DNA from: Candidatus Zixiibacteriota bacterium
Lineage (GTDB): Bacteria; Zixibacteria; MSB-5A5; GN15; PGXB01
Length of the DNA: 7,033 nucleotides
Direction: 5' to 3'
Assembly (NCBI GenBank): GCA_024230695.1
Contig: JAAERC010000813.1
Span: forward strand, 1 to 7,033
Notes under the pieces: generated by a model
Told to the model about the DNA's origin: nothing
Seen by the model: the letters and a program-made list of their open reading frames with translations, nothing else
Database searches by the model: none
Part shown: positions 7,014 to 7,033 of the stretch, one piece after another
How positions within the stretch are numbered: the first letter of the stretch is position 1
How the letters are laid out: the number at the start of each line of letters is the position of its first letter
Position numbers and translations under genes: made by a program

Positions 7014-7033
7014 AAAATCAATTTATCTAATAA

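Overview
The window (about 43% G+C by eye) looks like chromosomal DNA from an uncultured bacterium of the FCB group, most plausibly a Zixibacteria-like lineage. That assignment is inference. It rests on the secreted protein ending in two dockerin repeats of the GDVN...DILDIVYLINYKYKSGPSP style, which is very common there, on the DUF721/DciA-gyrB pair, and on TATATTT -10 elements that also fit the Bacteroidota TAnnTTTG pattern. There are six genes plus several compact non-coding structures. I see no rRNA, tRNA, CRISPR, IS element or phage gene.

Left part (1-1010): a tightly packed plus-strand run of three poorly characterised genes. They are the C-terminal end of a small membrane protein, a 78-residue protein resembling a HAD-fold phosphatase that stops where the last catalytic motif should be, and a 168-residue protein with a Lys/Ala-rich tail and a CxxC motif. 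Gaps of 6 and 2 bases suggest one transcript.

Middle (1011-3501): a promoter-like TTGCCG-17-TATATT lies almost on top of the start of a DciA-like (DUF721) gene, followed 20 bases later by gyrB (DNA gyrase subunit B). GyrB is intact but carries a 16-residue Gly/Lys/Asn insertion in its transducer domain. A long A-tract/U-tract hairpin terminates the unit.

Right part (3502-5698): a strong promoter (TTGACA-16-TATATT) drives a gene with a roughly 95-base leader containing two perfect inverted repeats. The second puts the Shine-Dalgarno in a loop and half of the start codon in a stem. The product is a secreted 679-residue protein: signal peptide, C39-like cysteine peptidase domain, parallel beta-helix with FxxN/GGA repeats like those of chlamydial Pmp proteins, and a C-terminal dockerin pair.

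End (5699-7033): a convergent minus-strand gene encodes a saccharopine-dehydrogenase-family (lysine 6-dehydrogenase-like) oxidoreductase. Its upstream region holds two adjacent palindromic repeats sharing an ATCCCGAT core, probably dispersed intergenic repeats.

The dciA-gyrB unit serves replication and DNA topology. The dockerin protein and the amino-acid dehydrogenase are independent transcription units with no evident link to it. The best candidates for undescribed biology are the hairpin-controlled leader with its three-part secreted protein, the three-gene unknown operon, and the gyrase insertion.
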